Notes under the pieces: generated by a model
Told to the model about the DNA's origin: nothing
What the model saw: only the letters and a program-made list of their open reading frames with translations
The model's database searches: none
Made by a program: the position numbers and the translations under genes
Source: Deltaproteobacteria bacterium
Lineage (GTDB): Bacteria; Desulfobacterota; Binatia; UTPRO1
DNA length: 47,768 bases
NCBI GenBank assembly: GCA_029262315.1
Contig: JAJCZP010000255.1
Span: 1-47,768, forward strand
Direction: 5' to 3'
In this document: positions 1-8,494 of the stretch, piece after piece
How the letters are laid out: each line of letters starts with the position of its first letter
Numbering within the stretch: position 1 is the stretch's first letter

Positions 1-3000
1 TTCATCGCCGCGCCGCCCGTGCCCGTGGTTGCAGGCGGGCTGCCGCTCTGCCTGATTCACGAGGTTACCGATACCGTGACGGGGACGGTCGACGGCTTGG
101 CGATGAGCATCGAGCTGCCGCTTCGGAGCGATGTGTACATAGGGGTGGCGGGCGACCAGCCGTGTCCGAGGTGTGACGCCGGGCTCTGCAACGGGGGCGT
201 TCGGGCGGGCATGCCCTGCAACTCGGATCACGGATCACAGTTCTTCGGCGCGGCGAGCTTTGATTGCCCGCCGAGTGGAGTCGTTCTCGGCTCGGCATTC
301 GATCAGACGTTGTCGTTCGATACGGGGACCCAGTTGCTTGGGGCCGGTGTGCCGTGCTCCCATGGTGCGTTCGGCGGTACGTCCTGCCCGTGCGACACGT
401 GCAACGACGCGGCGGCAACGCCGTGCTCGAGTGATGCCGAGTGTCCGGAGAATCCCCCGGGGACTCCGGGCGTGTGCGGTGGGCTTCGCTGTCTGGATGG
501 CAGCCAATCCGCGGGCGATCCCTGTACGGTCGCGGGGCCGTTCTCCACGGAGTGTGGGACGGGTGTTCTGCTTGATGTGTGCGGCCTTGTGGGTGAGCTT
601 ACGAGACCGAATAGCTGCAGTGATGGTACGTGCACACCCCTCGCTAGTGGTACGGATGGCGAATGCCTCCTCGGGCCATTCGATGGGACCTGCGTGTCGG
701 AATCTTTCCGGACATGCTTCGTCGATACCGATTGCCCGCTGGGAGGAGATACCTGCCAGCTCCTTCGCCGGCGTTGTTTTCCCGATCCGTTCAGCGCGAC
801 CGGGAGCAGTGACCCTGAAGAAGCAACGCTCGTCGCGATCGAGTGTGCCCCGGCCACGAGTAGCGCGGGCCTGAACGGCGCCTACGGGTTCCCTGGTCCC
901 GCCCGGTTGCGGTCTGTCGGGGCGCGTCGAATCGTGGCGCCCGCGCCCTGTCCCTCGGCGCTCGTGATCGGAGGATCTTCGCATCCGGGGGCGGCGGACG
1001 TCGGTTCGAGCGGGCTCGAACACGGAGAAATCTTGGTGCCGTGGAACCTTGCCGTTGAGGTGACGAACTGTTCCGGAAGTACCCAACCCTTCTGCGGCGT
1101 CTGCGACGTGCCGGGCCTCGTCCCCGAAGGCGTCGTCAACAATCGCCGCTGCGAACTCGAGAGCTCGATCGCCTGCCTCGCGGATTCGGACTGCACGGGC
1201 TTTGGGGCCTGCGTCGTTTTCGCGAGCGGGCCGCAACCGCTTTTTCTCCGGGGATTTCCACATTGTGCGCTTCCCATCCTGACGACGGTCGGGCCCGGGA
1301 CGATCGATCCTGCGGAAGGCAAACTCGATCTTCCGATCGGGCTCGAATTGCAGGTCTACGCACTGGAAACGGTCGTCGATCCCTGTCCTCGTTGCTTCGC
1401 CGGTGCGTGCGATGGCGGCACGCGGGACGGTCTTGCCTGTTCTCGGAATCTCGACTGTCCGATCAGCCCGCTCAGGTTCGTTGGGACGGTGCCCTTCGCC
1501 CCGGGCACGCTGAGTGCCAGCGATCAGAGCGTGGCGCTCACGGCGTCGAGCCCTTCGTGCACCGCGGGTGGCTTCGCCGGAGATCGGTGCTTCTGCAGTA
1601 CCTGCAACAATGCAACCTTCGATCCGTGCATGTCGGATACCGGCTGTCCCGACAATCCTCCGGGGACACCGGGCATCTGCGGCGGCCCCCGCTGCTTGGG
1701 TGGCGCATCCTCGGGGATGCCGTGTGCCGTGGCTTCCGACTGTGGTGGGAGTCCGTGCGGTGTCCTCGGCGATCTGACTAAGCCCAATACCTGCAACGAT
1801 ACGATCTGCACCCTCGGGGCCGACGGCGAGGGCTCTTGCCAGAATGGCCCGGTCGACTCTACGTGCGTCCTGGAACCCACCCGCTTCTGCTCGTCGAACG
1901 CCGATTGCCCGGCGTTTGGTGGCGTGGATACGTGCAACTTTTCCTCGCTGCGGCCGTGTTTCGCCGACAACGGTACCATCGGAGGCAGCGTGTCGGCTGA
2001 GGGACTGGAGAGTCCCTCAGATGGGGTTCTGATGGCATCCAGGTTGGGGATGCTTGCATGCGCAGGTCCAACCGGATCCGTTGCTCTCGACATCGGCATG
2101 GGACTCCCCGGTCTCGCGCGGCTCGCCATCCGGAACGATATGGAACTCGTCGCCGACTTGGCGGCCGGCAACGTGGCCGCGAACGGGACAGTCACGACCG
2201 ACAACGAGGCAGATGGGGCGACGCCGGCCGATCCTGTCGAGGCGTCCGTTACCGCGTCAGCTCCCGCGGAGATTTCCATTCGCGAGACGGCGGCCTGCGA
2301 GGATTGCGACTCCGAATTTCAGTTCCTCGGCCAGCGCGTGCGCATCGATGCGCTCCCGATATTTTCCAGCCCTGATCTTCTGACGTTGGTGTTTCGGCTC
2401 GATGCCTCGATCATCCCCGTTGGTGAGGACGAGAACACGATCGTCATTTTCCGGAATAGCAGCGAGGTCGAGCCGTGCTCCGAGCTTTCGGACCCGTGCG
2501 TTCTAACGCGCGAGCGGCTCGGTGACGGCGACGTGCAGATCACCATCGAGACCACCGACGCGAGCGACTGGGACCTCGCCGTCTCGCGGGCCCCCTGCGA
2601 TCTCGCTGATGCGACATGTAACAAGTGTCGGCGCGCCATCGCCAAGGGGACATCGAAGTTCGTGAAGGCGAAGGTGAAGGCGCTGCAAAAGTGTGAAGAA
2701 GGGAAGGTGAAGGACAAGCACGCTGACACGTGTCCCGACGGAGGTGCATCGAGTGGAAGCCCAGGTCGCAAGGCGGCGGACGCGATCGCCAAGGCGGCCT
2801 CCAAGTTTGCCGATGCGGTCGCTCGCGCCTGTGGTGGTGCCGACAAAATCTGCGGAACCTCCGACGATCTGTTCAGTGCCGGTACGGATTTCGGGCTGCC
2901 GATGTTTTGCCCGAACGTATCGGGTGGCGATTGTGCGGCCGGTCTCGCGAGCTGCGCCGACGTGGCGACCTGCGTCGAATGCGCTGCCACGGCGGCGACC

Positions 3001-3582
3001 GACCAGGCGTTGGGCCTCTACTACGGCGGACTGGTCGACACCGATGCCGGTTCGTCCGATCCGACCGAGAAGGCATTGAACCGCTGTCAGCAGCGCATTG
3101 GCAAGGAGATGGCGAAGTTCCTGCTGGCGAAGGAGAAGTCGTTGCTCAAATGTCGGGACGCGGTCCTCAAGGGGAAGGATCTCGGCAGTGCGACCTGTCC
3201 GGACGCTGGAGCGCCGCTCTCGTCGCTCGCCTTCAAGCTGGCCGCGAAAGTCGCGCGGTCTGAGGGAAAGGCGCTCGGGAAGCTCTGCCGCGAATGCGGT
3301 GGGGACGATCAGGCCTGCGACGAGGACGTCGTGCCGACGAGCCCGCTCGCGACGACGATTGTCGGCAGCAACGGCACCGACGACTTTCTACCCACCGAGA
3401 TCGGCATTGGGCCGACCTGTCCGAACGTGACGGTGCCGGGAGGTCCGGCGTGTGGTGGGATGCTCGGGACCCTCGCCGACCTCGTCGAGTGCGTCGACTG
3501 CGTGACGTCGTTCGATGTCGAGTGCGCGGACGCGGTGCGCGCGGGCGGCGTCGTTAGCCTACCGGTGGAGTGCACGCAGTAG
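1..3582 (+). CDS. Large cysteine-rich secreted/surface protein, 5' end outside window
   Basis: The frame is open from base 1 to the TAG at 3580-3582 (1193 residues visible). The first possible internal start is the GTG at 19, but no signal peptide follows it, so the true start probably lies upstream. Two long homologous units can be read. Each begins with a CPRC motif (near nt 163 and nt 1384), contains a PENPPGTPG/PDNPPGTPG loop followed by a CGG-RC motif, and ends with a run of spaced cysteines. The C-terminal third holds two lysine-rich modules starting near nt 2617 and nt 3085, of the form C-x2-C-R-x-I-x-K...KF-x3-K-x-K...KC, each ending in a CPNV segment. Extracellular, disulphide-rich and probably structural. 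I know of no function for this family; cysteine spacing and repetition argue for a cell-surface role. Confidence 0.75.
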   Translation, partial: FIAAPPVPVVAGGLPLCLIHEVTDTVTGTVDGLAMSIELPLRSDVYIGVAGDQPCPRCDAGLCNGGVRAGMPCNSDHGSQFFGAASFDCPPSGVVLGSAFDQTLSFDTGTQLLGAGVPCSHGAFGGTSCPCDTCNDAAATPCSSDAECPENPPGTPGVCGGLRCLDGSQSAGDPCTVAGPFSTECGTGVLLDVCGLVGELTRPNSCSDGTCTPLASGTDGECLLGPFDGTCVSESFRTCFVDTDCPLGGDTCQLLRRRCFPDPFSATGSSDPEEATLVAIECAPATSSAGLNGAYGFPGPARLRSVGARRIVAPAPCPSALVIGGSSHPGAADVGSSGLEHGEILVPWNLAVEVTNCSGSTQPFCGVCDVPGLVPEGVVNNRRCELESSIACLADSDCTGFGACVVFASGPQPLFLRGFPHCALPILTTVGPGTIDPAEGKLDLPIGLELQVYALETVVDPCPRCFAGACDGGTRDGLACSRNLDCPISPLRFVGTVPFAPGTLSASDQSVALTASSPSCTAGGFAGDRCFCSTCNNATFDPCMSDTGCPDNPPGTPGICGGPRCLGGASSGMPCAVASDCGGSPCGVLGDLTKPNTCNDTICTLGADGEGSCQNGPVDSTCVLEPTRFCSSNADCPAFGGVDTCNFSSLRPCFADNGTIGGSVSAEGLESPSDGVLMASRLGMLACAGPTGSVALDIGMGLPGLARLAIRNDMELVADLAAGNVAANGTVTTDNEADGATPADPVEASVTASAPAEISIRETAACEDCDSEFQFLGQRVRIDALPIFSSPDLLTLVFRLDASIIPVGEDENTIVIFRNSSEVEPCSELSDPCVLTRERLGDGDVQITIETTDASDWDLAVSRAPCDLADATCNKCRRAIAKGTSKFVKAKVKALQKCEEGKVKDKHADTCPDGGASSGSPGRKAADAIAKAASKFADAVARACGGADKICGTSDDLFSAGTDFGLPMFCPNVSGGDCAAGLASCADVATCVECAATAATDQALGLYYGGLVDTDAGSSDPTEKALNRCQQRIGKEMAKFLLAKEKSLLKCRDAVLKGKDLGSATCPDAGAPLSSLAFKLAAKVARSEGKALGKLCRECGGDDQACDEDVVPTSPLATTIVGSNGTDDFLPTEIGIGPTCPNVTVPGGPACGGMLGTLADLVECVDCVTSFDVECADAVRAGGVVSLPVECTQ

Positions 3583-3636
3583 GCCGGCGCCGCCATCAGC
3601 GTGACCGCAGGGCGCGTGCCGTGCCGTGGCCCGGGC

Positions 3637-4671
3637 TCAGGGCTCGAGGACGACCTTGAGCACCTCGCGCCGGGCATAGGCCGCGTACGCCTCCGGCGCG
3701 TCGTCGAGCTTCATGTGTTTCGTGACGATCGGAGTCGGGTCGACGTGCCCCGCGGTCATCAAGGCGAGGACGGCGTCGACGTGGCCGACGACGTTGGCCT
3801 GACCAGCGTGGATCGTGAGTCCCTTGATCCAGACGACGCCCATGTGGACCTCGCAGCGCTCGGTGTAGACGCCGGTTGCGGAGACGCGCCCAGCGTTCCG
3901 GGCGAGCCGACATGCGAGGTCGAGCGCCTTGGGGTCGCCGACTGCATCGACGGCGAGATCGACGCCGCGCCCGTGCGTCGCGGCGCGAATGGCCTTCTTC
4001 GGGTCGTCATCCGTTAGATGAATCGGCGTGGCGCCGAACCGGGCGGCCATGGCGAGTCGATCCGCCACGGTGTCGATCGCGAGGACGTTGCCAGCGCCGA
4101 GCGCCTGTGCGGCCTGTACGGCGCAGAGTCCGACCGGACCGAGGCCGAGCACGGCGACACTCTCTCCCGGGGTCAGCCCCGCTGACTGAACGGCATGGAA
4201 GCCGGTTCCCATGACGTCACCAGCGAAGAGGGCGGCATCGATGCCGAGGCCTGCGGGGACGCGTCGCAGAGTGAGGTTTGCGTGGGGTACGAGCACCTGC
4301 TCGGCCTGCGCGCCCTGCAGATTGCCGAGTGCCTTGCCGTGGCCGAACACGCGTGACGATTCGCATTTGTGAAAGTCGCGTTTCCGACAGAAGAAGCAGC
4401 GGCCACACGCGGTCAAGAAACACGCCAGAACGCGATCGCCCACGGCGACGTCGGTCACGCCTGCGCCGGCATCGAGCACCGTGCCGACGAACTCGTGGCC
4501 GAGGGTGAATCCCGGATCGACGGGGACGCGGCCGTGATAGATGTGGAGGTCGGAGCCGCAGACGCCGCTCGCCTCGACGCGAACGATGGCATCGTCGTCG
4601 GCGCTGAGGGTCGGCTCGGGGCGATCTTCGATCTGCACCTTGCCGGGAGCTTGGAAGGTGAGGGCGCGCAT
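3637..4671 (-). CDS. Zinc-dependent medium-chain alcohol dehydrogenase
   Basis: 344-residue MDR-family NAD(P)-dependent alcohol dehydrogenase, predicted to interconvert an alcohol and an aldehyde or ketone. Visible are the catalytic zinc Cys in SGVCGSDLHIYHG, the GHEFVG motif, a full structural-zinc lobe (C-x2-C-x2-C-x7-C in ACGRCFFCRKRDFHKC) and the Rossmann motif VLGLGPVGLCAVQAA. The frame stays open upstream to 4974, but the ATG at 4671 gives the normal family length and N-terminus (MRALTFQAPGKV). That ATG overlaps the stop of the upstream membrane protein gene (ATGA), implying translational coupling. It is the last gene of the four-gene operon 7161-3637. It most likely processes the aldehyde or alcohol made by the upstream monooxygenase and isomerase-like proteins; the substrate cannot be read from sequence. 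Confidence 0.9.
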   Translation of the reverse strand: MRALTFQAPGKVQIEDRPEPTLSADDDAIVRVEASGVCGSDLHIYHGRVPVDPGFTLGHEFVGTVLDAGAGVTDVAVGDRVLACFLTACGRCFFCRKRDFHKCESSRVFGHGKALGNLQGAQAEQVLVPHANLTLRRVPAGLGIDAALFAGDVMGTGFHAVQSAGLTPGESVAVLGLGPVGLCAVQAAQALGAGNVLAIDTVADRLAMAARFGATPIHLTDDDPKKAIRAATHGRGVDLAVDAVGDPKALDLACRLARNAGRVSATGVYTERCEVHMGVVWIKGLTIHAGQANVVGHVDAVLALMTAGHVDPTPIVTKHMKLDDAPEAYAAYARREVLKVVLEP

Positions 4672-5096
4672 CAGTTGGTCGCGCGTCCGCGGCTTCCCTG
4701 GATCACCAAGCCCACCGCGACGAAGATCGTCACGATCGCGACGGTGAAGAGCAGGAAGACGACGGTGTTGGCGAACTCGCCGCCGATGGCCAGGCCCCGG
4801 TTTCCCGTACTGGCGCCGAGGATCGAGGCGACGGTGTTGGCGTAGGCGGTGAACAGGAGGCATCCCGCGAGGGCTCGTCGGCCGCCGTCTCCGAGGCGGA
4901 GCGCTGGGAGCAGGGCAGCCACGCCGAAGATGAGCAAGCCGTTGGTCACGCCCTCCATGTGGGCCATCCGCCAAGCACGTTCGGTGCCCGCGAGGTCGCC
5001 GGTGACGACCATCGCGTAGGGGAAGCCCGCCAGCAGTCCCAAGAGGATCACCGCCGCGCCGTGGAATGCGAGGCGGCGTTGCATCGCATCGTTCAT
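4671..5096 (-). CDS. Four-helix membrane protein related to styrene oxide isomerase (StyC-like)
   Basis: 141 residues with four hydrophobic helices (about 12-32, 51-70, 75-95, 108-133). The start ATG at 5096 has a strong upstream AAGGAG (5102-5107). From memory of Pseudomonas StyC, a haem-b membrane isomerase that converts epoxides to aldehydes, the segment from A-H-x2-G-x2-N-G onward aligns without gaps: His46 matches the haem ligand His58, Asn52 matches Asn64, and the LP-x-L, (W/Y)AN and NRGL motifs are shared. Two positions reported as important in StyC differ: Asp95 is Thr83 and Tyr103 is Ser91. The gene sits between an FAD monooxygenase and an alcohol dehydrogenase, which fits an epoxidation-isomerisation-redox route, but the changed residues mean either another substrate or another haem function. 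Family call moderately sure; activity unproven. Confidence 0.6.
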   Translation of the reverse strand: MNDAMQRRLAFHGAAVILLGLLAGFPYAMVVTGDLAGTERAWRMAHMEGVTNGLLIFGVAALLPALRLGDGGRRALAGCLLFTAYANTVASILGASTGNRGLAIGGEFANTVVFLLFTVAIVTIFVAVGLVIQGSRGRATN

Positions 5097-5139
5097 CGTT
5101 TCTCCTTCATTGGGATCGTGAGTGATGCCCGTGTGCGCT

Positions 5140-6384
5140 CTACGGGGCGAGCAGGCGCTCCCGTGCCGTCTCGGTGAAGCCCTCCGCCGGTGGAACCTCG
5201 GGGCCGACGAACGCGGCCATCTTCGCCGAGGCGAAGACAGGGTCTTCGACCATGCGCGCGACCGCGCGCGCACGACGTTGCGCCGCCTCTGGTCCGAACT
5301 CGCATTCGAGTATCGACAGCAGACGTGAAGAGTAGCGCAGTCGTCGCATGCGTTCGGCGCGTTCCTCGACGTAGGGGGTGAAGGTCTCGGGCCGCCAATC
5401 CTGCTCGGCCAGGAGGAGGTCTCGGACGAGTCTGACGTCACGCAGCGCAATGGAGAGTCCCTGGCCGATCAGCGGATCGTTGTGGCCCGCTGCATCGGCG
5501 ATGAGGACGACGCCGGGCACGACCGGGACGTCCGTCCACGTATCGCGGTTGGGAAAGGCGGCGCACGGTCCCGCGGGTCGCCCGGCGGCAATGGCTTCGC
5601 TTTCGGGCACCGAGCGTAAGCGAAACGCTTTCAGAAAGTTCGCGGGCCCCTCTGGCCCAGCGACACGACTCGCTTGGTCGCGGCTGAAGCAGAGATAGAG
5701 ACGCGCGCGACCGCTGCCTTGGGGGAACACGAGGAAGTTGACGTCGCCCTCGGTGCCGACGGTCTGGACATCCTCGGGCCACCCCTCGATGCCGTCGACG
5801 AGGAGGCCGGCCATGAAGTGGTGCGTGGGGTCCTGATGCTCGATGATGCCGACCTGTTTCCGGACGACGGAGCTACGGCCGTCGGCGCCAACCACGAGGC
5901 GCGGTTTCAGTGCGTGTTCGGCACCGTCGTGCCGGAACTCGACGCGCGGCGGGGTGCCGCTCGTCACTTGCACGTTCTCGACGCCGCGGAGGAGCGTTGC
6001 GCCGGCGTGTGTCGCGGCCTCGTCCAGCAGGTTGCACATGGTGGGGTGCCCGAGACAGAGAGGGCCGGGGATGTCGGGGAGCATGGCGCCGAGGTCGAAC
6101 GCGTTGGCGCGCGCGGTCTCTGGATCGAGGAGTTCATCGTATTCCACATGACGGGTGGGGTGGTGCCCCCCCCCGGCGCGCAGTAGATCGTAGATTCCGA
6201 GGCGCTTGGTCTCGGCAACTCCCCATGGAGCCAGCCATTCCCCGCGGACCCGGTCTCTGTGCTCGGTGGTCTTCTCGAGGATCAGCACCGACGTTCCCGC
6301 GCGGGCCAGGGTGGCTCCCAGGGCCGCGCCTCCTATTCCGGCGCCGACAATGACGACCTCGGCGTCCAGGGTGTGTTCGGGCAT
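5140..6384 (-). CDS. FAD-dependent monooxygenase, class A (PHBH fold)
   Basis: 414 residues. The N-terminal dinucleotide motif GAGIGG (residues 14-19), the central DG motif in VVGADGRSS and the second FAD motif, here LIADAAGHNDPLIGQG with Ala in place of the usual Gly before Asp, place it in the p-hydroxybenzoate hydroxylase-like flavoprotein group. Such enzymes use NAD(P)H and O2 to hydroxylate or, less often, epoxidise a substrate. The RGEWLAPWG segment after the first motif occupies the place of the usual RG(D/E) motif. It lies 3 bp downstream of the hydratase stop and 43 bp upstream of the isomerase-like gene, so it is co-transcribed with both. It is not close to StyA, the styrene epoxidase, so the cassette is not a simple copy of the styrene pathway. 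Other possibilities are a ring hydroxylase or a saturating reductase of an isoprenoid. Confidence 0.8.
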   Translation of the reverse strand: MPEHTLDAEVVIVGAGIGGAALGATLARAGTSVLILEKTTEHRDRVRGEWLAPWGVAETKRLGIYDLLRAGGGHHPTRHVEYDELLDPETARANAFDLGAMLPDIPGPLCLGHPTMCNLLDEAATHAGATLLRGVENVQVTSGTPPRVEFRHDGAEHALKPRLVVGADGRSSVVRKQVGIIEHQDPTHHFMAGLLVDGIEGWPEDVQTVGTEGDVNFLVFPQGSGRARLYLCFSRDQASRVAGPEGPANFLKAFRLRSVPESEAIAAGRPAGPCAAFPNRDTWTDVPVVPGVVLIADAAGHNDPLIGQGLSIALRDVRLVRDLLLAEQDWRPETFTPYVEERAERMRRLRYSSRLLSILECEFGPEAAQRRARAVARMVEDPVFASAKMAAFVGPEVPPAEGFTETARERLLAP

Positions 6385-6387
6385 GAC

Positions 6388-7161
6388 CTACACTCCCTTC
6401 CAATTGGGCTTGCGCTTCTCCGCGAAGGCGAGGGGCCCTTCGGTGGCGTCGGCGCTGGTGAAGAGCTTCATCAACATGGGCCCGTCCGCTCCCATCGCAT
6501 CGGGCAGAGATTTTCCGAGGCCGCCGAGTGCGCAGTGCTTGGTCGTCTGCACCGAAAGCGGTGAGCACTCGAGAATAGTTTCGGCCCAGCGTTGTGCCGT
6601 GGGCATCAGATCGGCGAGCGTGGTCACCTCGTTGACCAGGCCGAGGTCGGCCGCCCGCGTGGCGGTGATCGGGCGCGCGGTCAGCATCATGCCCATCGCG
6701 ATCTTCAGCGGGATATGCCGCGGTAGCCTATGGATCCCGCCGGCCGCGGCAACGAGCCCGACGCGTGGCTCGGGCAATCCGAACGTCGCGTGCTCGGCGG
6801 CGATGACGATGTCGCATGCCAGCGCCAGCTCGAAGCCGCCACCAAGGGCGAAGCCGTTCACCGCGGCGATGAGGGGCTTGTCGAGGTCGGTACGTGCCGT
6901 CAGTCCGCCGAGCCCGCTCTTCGGCAAGCGCACGGTCCCGTGCTGCGCCGTCCATTTGAGGTCGTTCCCGGCCGAGAACGCCTTGTCGCCGGCACCGGTG
7001 AGGATGGCGACCCAGCAGTCGGGATCGGCGGCGAAGTCGTCCCAGACGCGGGCCATCTCCTCGTTCGCCGCTGGGTGGACAGCGTTCCTGACTTCAGGGC
7101 GATTGATCGTTACGGTCGCGATGTGATTCTGCTTCTCGTACTGCACGAACTCGTAGCTCAT
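6388..7161 (-). CDS. Enoyl-CoA hydratase/isomerase, CaiD-like
   Basis: 257-residue crotonase-superfamily enzyme. The frame extends upstream to 7674, but the ATG at 7161 (MSYEFVQYEKQNH), with a GGAGA ribosome-binding site just upstream, gives the normal family start. The oxyanion-hole region FSAGNDLK and both crotonase glutamate sites (GGGFELAL and FGLPEP) are present, so hydratase chemistry is expected. The C-terminus EGPLAFAEKRKPNWKG closely resembles crotonobetainyl-CoA hydratase CaiD as I remember it, but no carnitine genes are nearby. It is the first gene of the operon running down to 3637. Together with the monooxygenase and dehydrogenase this suggests catabolism of an unsaturated or aromatic acid as its CoA ester. 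Substrate unknown. Confidence 0.88.
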   Translation of the reverse strand: MSYEFVQYEKQNHIATVTINRPEVRNAVHPAANEEMARVWDDFAADPDCWVAILTGAGDKAFSAGNDLKWTAQHGTVRLPKSGLGGLTARTDLDKPLIAAVNGFALGGGFELALACDIVIAAEHATFGLPEPRVGLVAAAGGIHRLPRHIPLKIAMGMMLTARPITATRAADLGLVNEVTTLADLMPTAQRWAETILECSPLSVQTTKHCALGGLGKSLPDAMGADGPMLMKLFTSADATEGPLAFAEKRKPNWKGV

Positions 7162-7278
7162 GGGGAGGTCTCCTCGTGCGCTTCGTCCTGCCAGCGTCGC
7201 GCGAGCGCACCATCTGCTTAGCCGAAGGCGCCAGCTGCGCAAAGCTGCGGCCAAAGGCCGAGTTGCGCGGGTGCCGCC

Positions 7279-7326
7279 GTGGGTGCGCCGCGTCGCGGTT
7301 GTGGGTGCGCCGCGTCGCGGTTGTGG
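7279..7326. repeat. Two adjacent copies of a 22-bp unit
   Basis: Bases 7279-7300 and 7301-7322 are identical, and the first four bases of a third copy follow. They lie in the 284-bp gap between the divergent hydratase and glycosyltransferase genes. The unit is G+C rich (contains GTGCGCCGCGTCGCGG). An open frame runs through it in the glycosyltransferase frame, but the protein family starts after it, so I treat it as non-coding. A nearby GGCC-AAA-GGCC mini-hairpin precedes it. Confidence 0.7.
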
Positions 7327-7445
7327 ATGGGCCGCGGTGGTGTGCGTCCGCCGGTTCCGCGGGCCCCCGGGCGATGCTATCGAGGGTGCATGAAGGCCCC
7401 CCGCCGCCAGTGGATCGCCGCCCGCGGCGTGCGTCCCGATCCTCG

Positions 7446-8459
7446 ATGAGTCGTGCCCGACCGCTGGTCTCGGTCCTGCTCCCGGTGCGGGATGAGGCGT
7501 TGACCCTCGAAGCCTGCCTCGCGAGTGTGCGGCGACAGACGATCGACGATTGGGAGTGTGTACTCGTCGATGACGGCTCGGAGGACGCGACGGCCGAACT
7601 GGCGCGTCAGGCGGCGCGCGCCGACCCTCGCATCCGTGTCCAGACGATCGCGGCGACCGGCCTCGTCGGCGCACTGAATATCGGACTCGACGCGGCGCGC
7701 GGGCGCTTCATCGCGCGCATGGACGGCGACGATGTGATGCATCGCGCGCGATTGGCGTCGCAGCTAGCGGTGCTCGAGGTGGAGCCGACCCTTGCTGCAG
7801 TTGGGTGCCATGTGCGGCTGTTTCCCCGGTCGGGATTGCGCGAAGGGCGGCGCGCCTACGAGCGCTGGCTGAACGCGATCGACTCGCCGGCGCGCGTCCG
7901 GGCGGAGGCCTTCGTCGAGTGTCCGATCGCGCATCCGAGCTTGATGGTGCGCGGCGAGGTCCTGCGCGCATGCCGCTATCGTGATCGTGGGTGGCCCGAG
8001 GACTACGATCTCGTATTGCGTCTTCTCGGCGCCGGTCACGAGATCGGTGTCGTGCCGCGGCGCCTGCTGCTCTGGCGCGATCGCCCCACGCGTCTCTCAC
8101 GAACCAGCCCCGTGTATGGACTCGACCGATTCACTGCCTGCAAGGCGGCCTTCCTGGCCGCGGACTTCCTCGCGGACGAGGCCGGGTACGTGCTGTGTGG
8201 ATACGGCGCCACGGGGAAAGCGTTGTTTCGCGCGCTGGTGTCCCACGGCAAACGGCCCTCGCACATCGTCGAACTCCACCCGGGACGGCTTGGGAAGATC
8301 ATCCACGGCGCGCGCGTGGTTCCGCCGCGCGCGCTTGCCGAGATCCCGCGTCAACCCATCGTCGTGTCGGTTGCGCACGCCGAGCCGCGTGCCGAGGCGC
8401 GGGCGACGCTCCGCGCGATGGGCTTCATCGAGGGTCGCGACTTCGTGTGCGCGGCGTGA
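7446..8459 (+). CDS. Family 2 glycosyltransferase with C-terminal Rossmann-like domain
   Basis: 337 residues from the ATG at 7446; the longer frame from the GTG at 7176 adds an Arg-rich, low-complexity stretch and is unlikely. Residues 1-110 are a GT-A fold: PLVSVLLPVRDEA, the nucleotide-sugar loop VLVDDGSEDAT, and the metal motif as DGDD in ARMDGDDVMH. WPEDYDLVLRLL is the usual acceptor/base region. The last ~90 residues are different in kind: YVLCGYGATGKALFRAL looks like a glycine-rich dinucleotide-binding turn followed by an alpha/beta domain. It probably transfers a sugar to a lipid or polysaccharide at the cytoplasmic membrane face. A flavoprotein reductase gene follows 35 bp downstream on the same strand. 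Confidence 0.85.
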   Translation: MSRARPLVSVLLPVRDEALTLEACLASVRRQTIDDWECVLVDDGSEDATAELARQAARADPRIRVQTIAATGLVGALNIGLDAARGRFIARMDGDDVMHRARLASQLAVLEVEPTLAAVGCHVRLFPRSGLREGRRAYERWLNAIDSPARVRAEAFVECPIAHPSLMVRGEVLRACRYRDRGWPEDYDLVLRLLGAGHEIGVVPRRLLLWRDRPTRLSRTSPVYGLDRFTACKAAFLAADFLADEAGYVLCGYGATGKALFRALVSHGKRPSHIVELHPGRLGKIIHGARVVPPRALAEIPRQPIVVSVAHAEPRAEARATLRAMGFIEGRDFVCAA

Positions 8460-8494
8460 CGTGTTCGTCGCGCTTTGCTAGCGTCGCGGCGACG

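Noticed and set aside
3637-7161. Naming the operon as styrene degradation (styABCD)
   Set aside because: The flavoprotein is PHBH-type and not StyA-like, no reductase gene is present, and the dehydrogenase is a zinc alcohol dehydrogenase and not an aldehyde dehydrogenase.
7279-7326. Tandem repeats considered as a CRISPR array
   Set aside because: Only two adjacent units with no spacer between them and no cas genes in the window.
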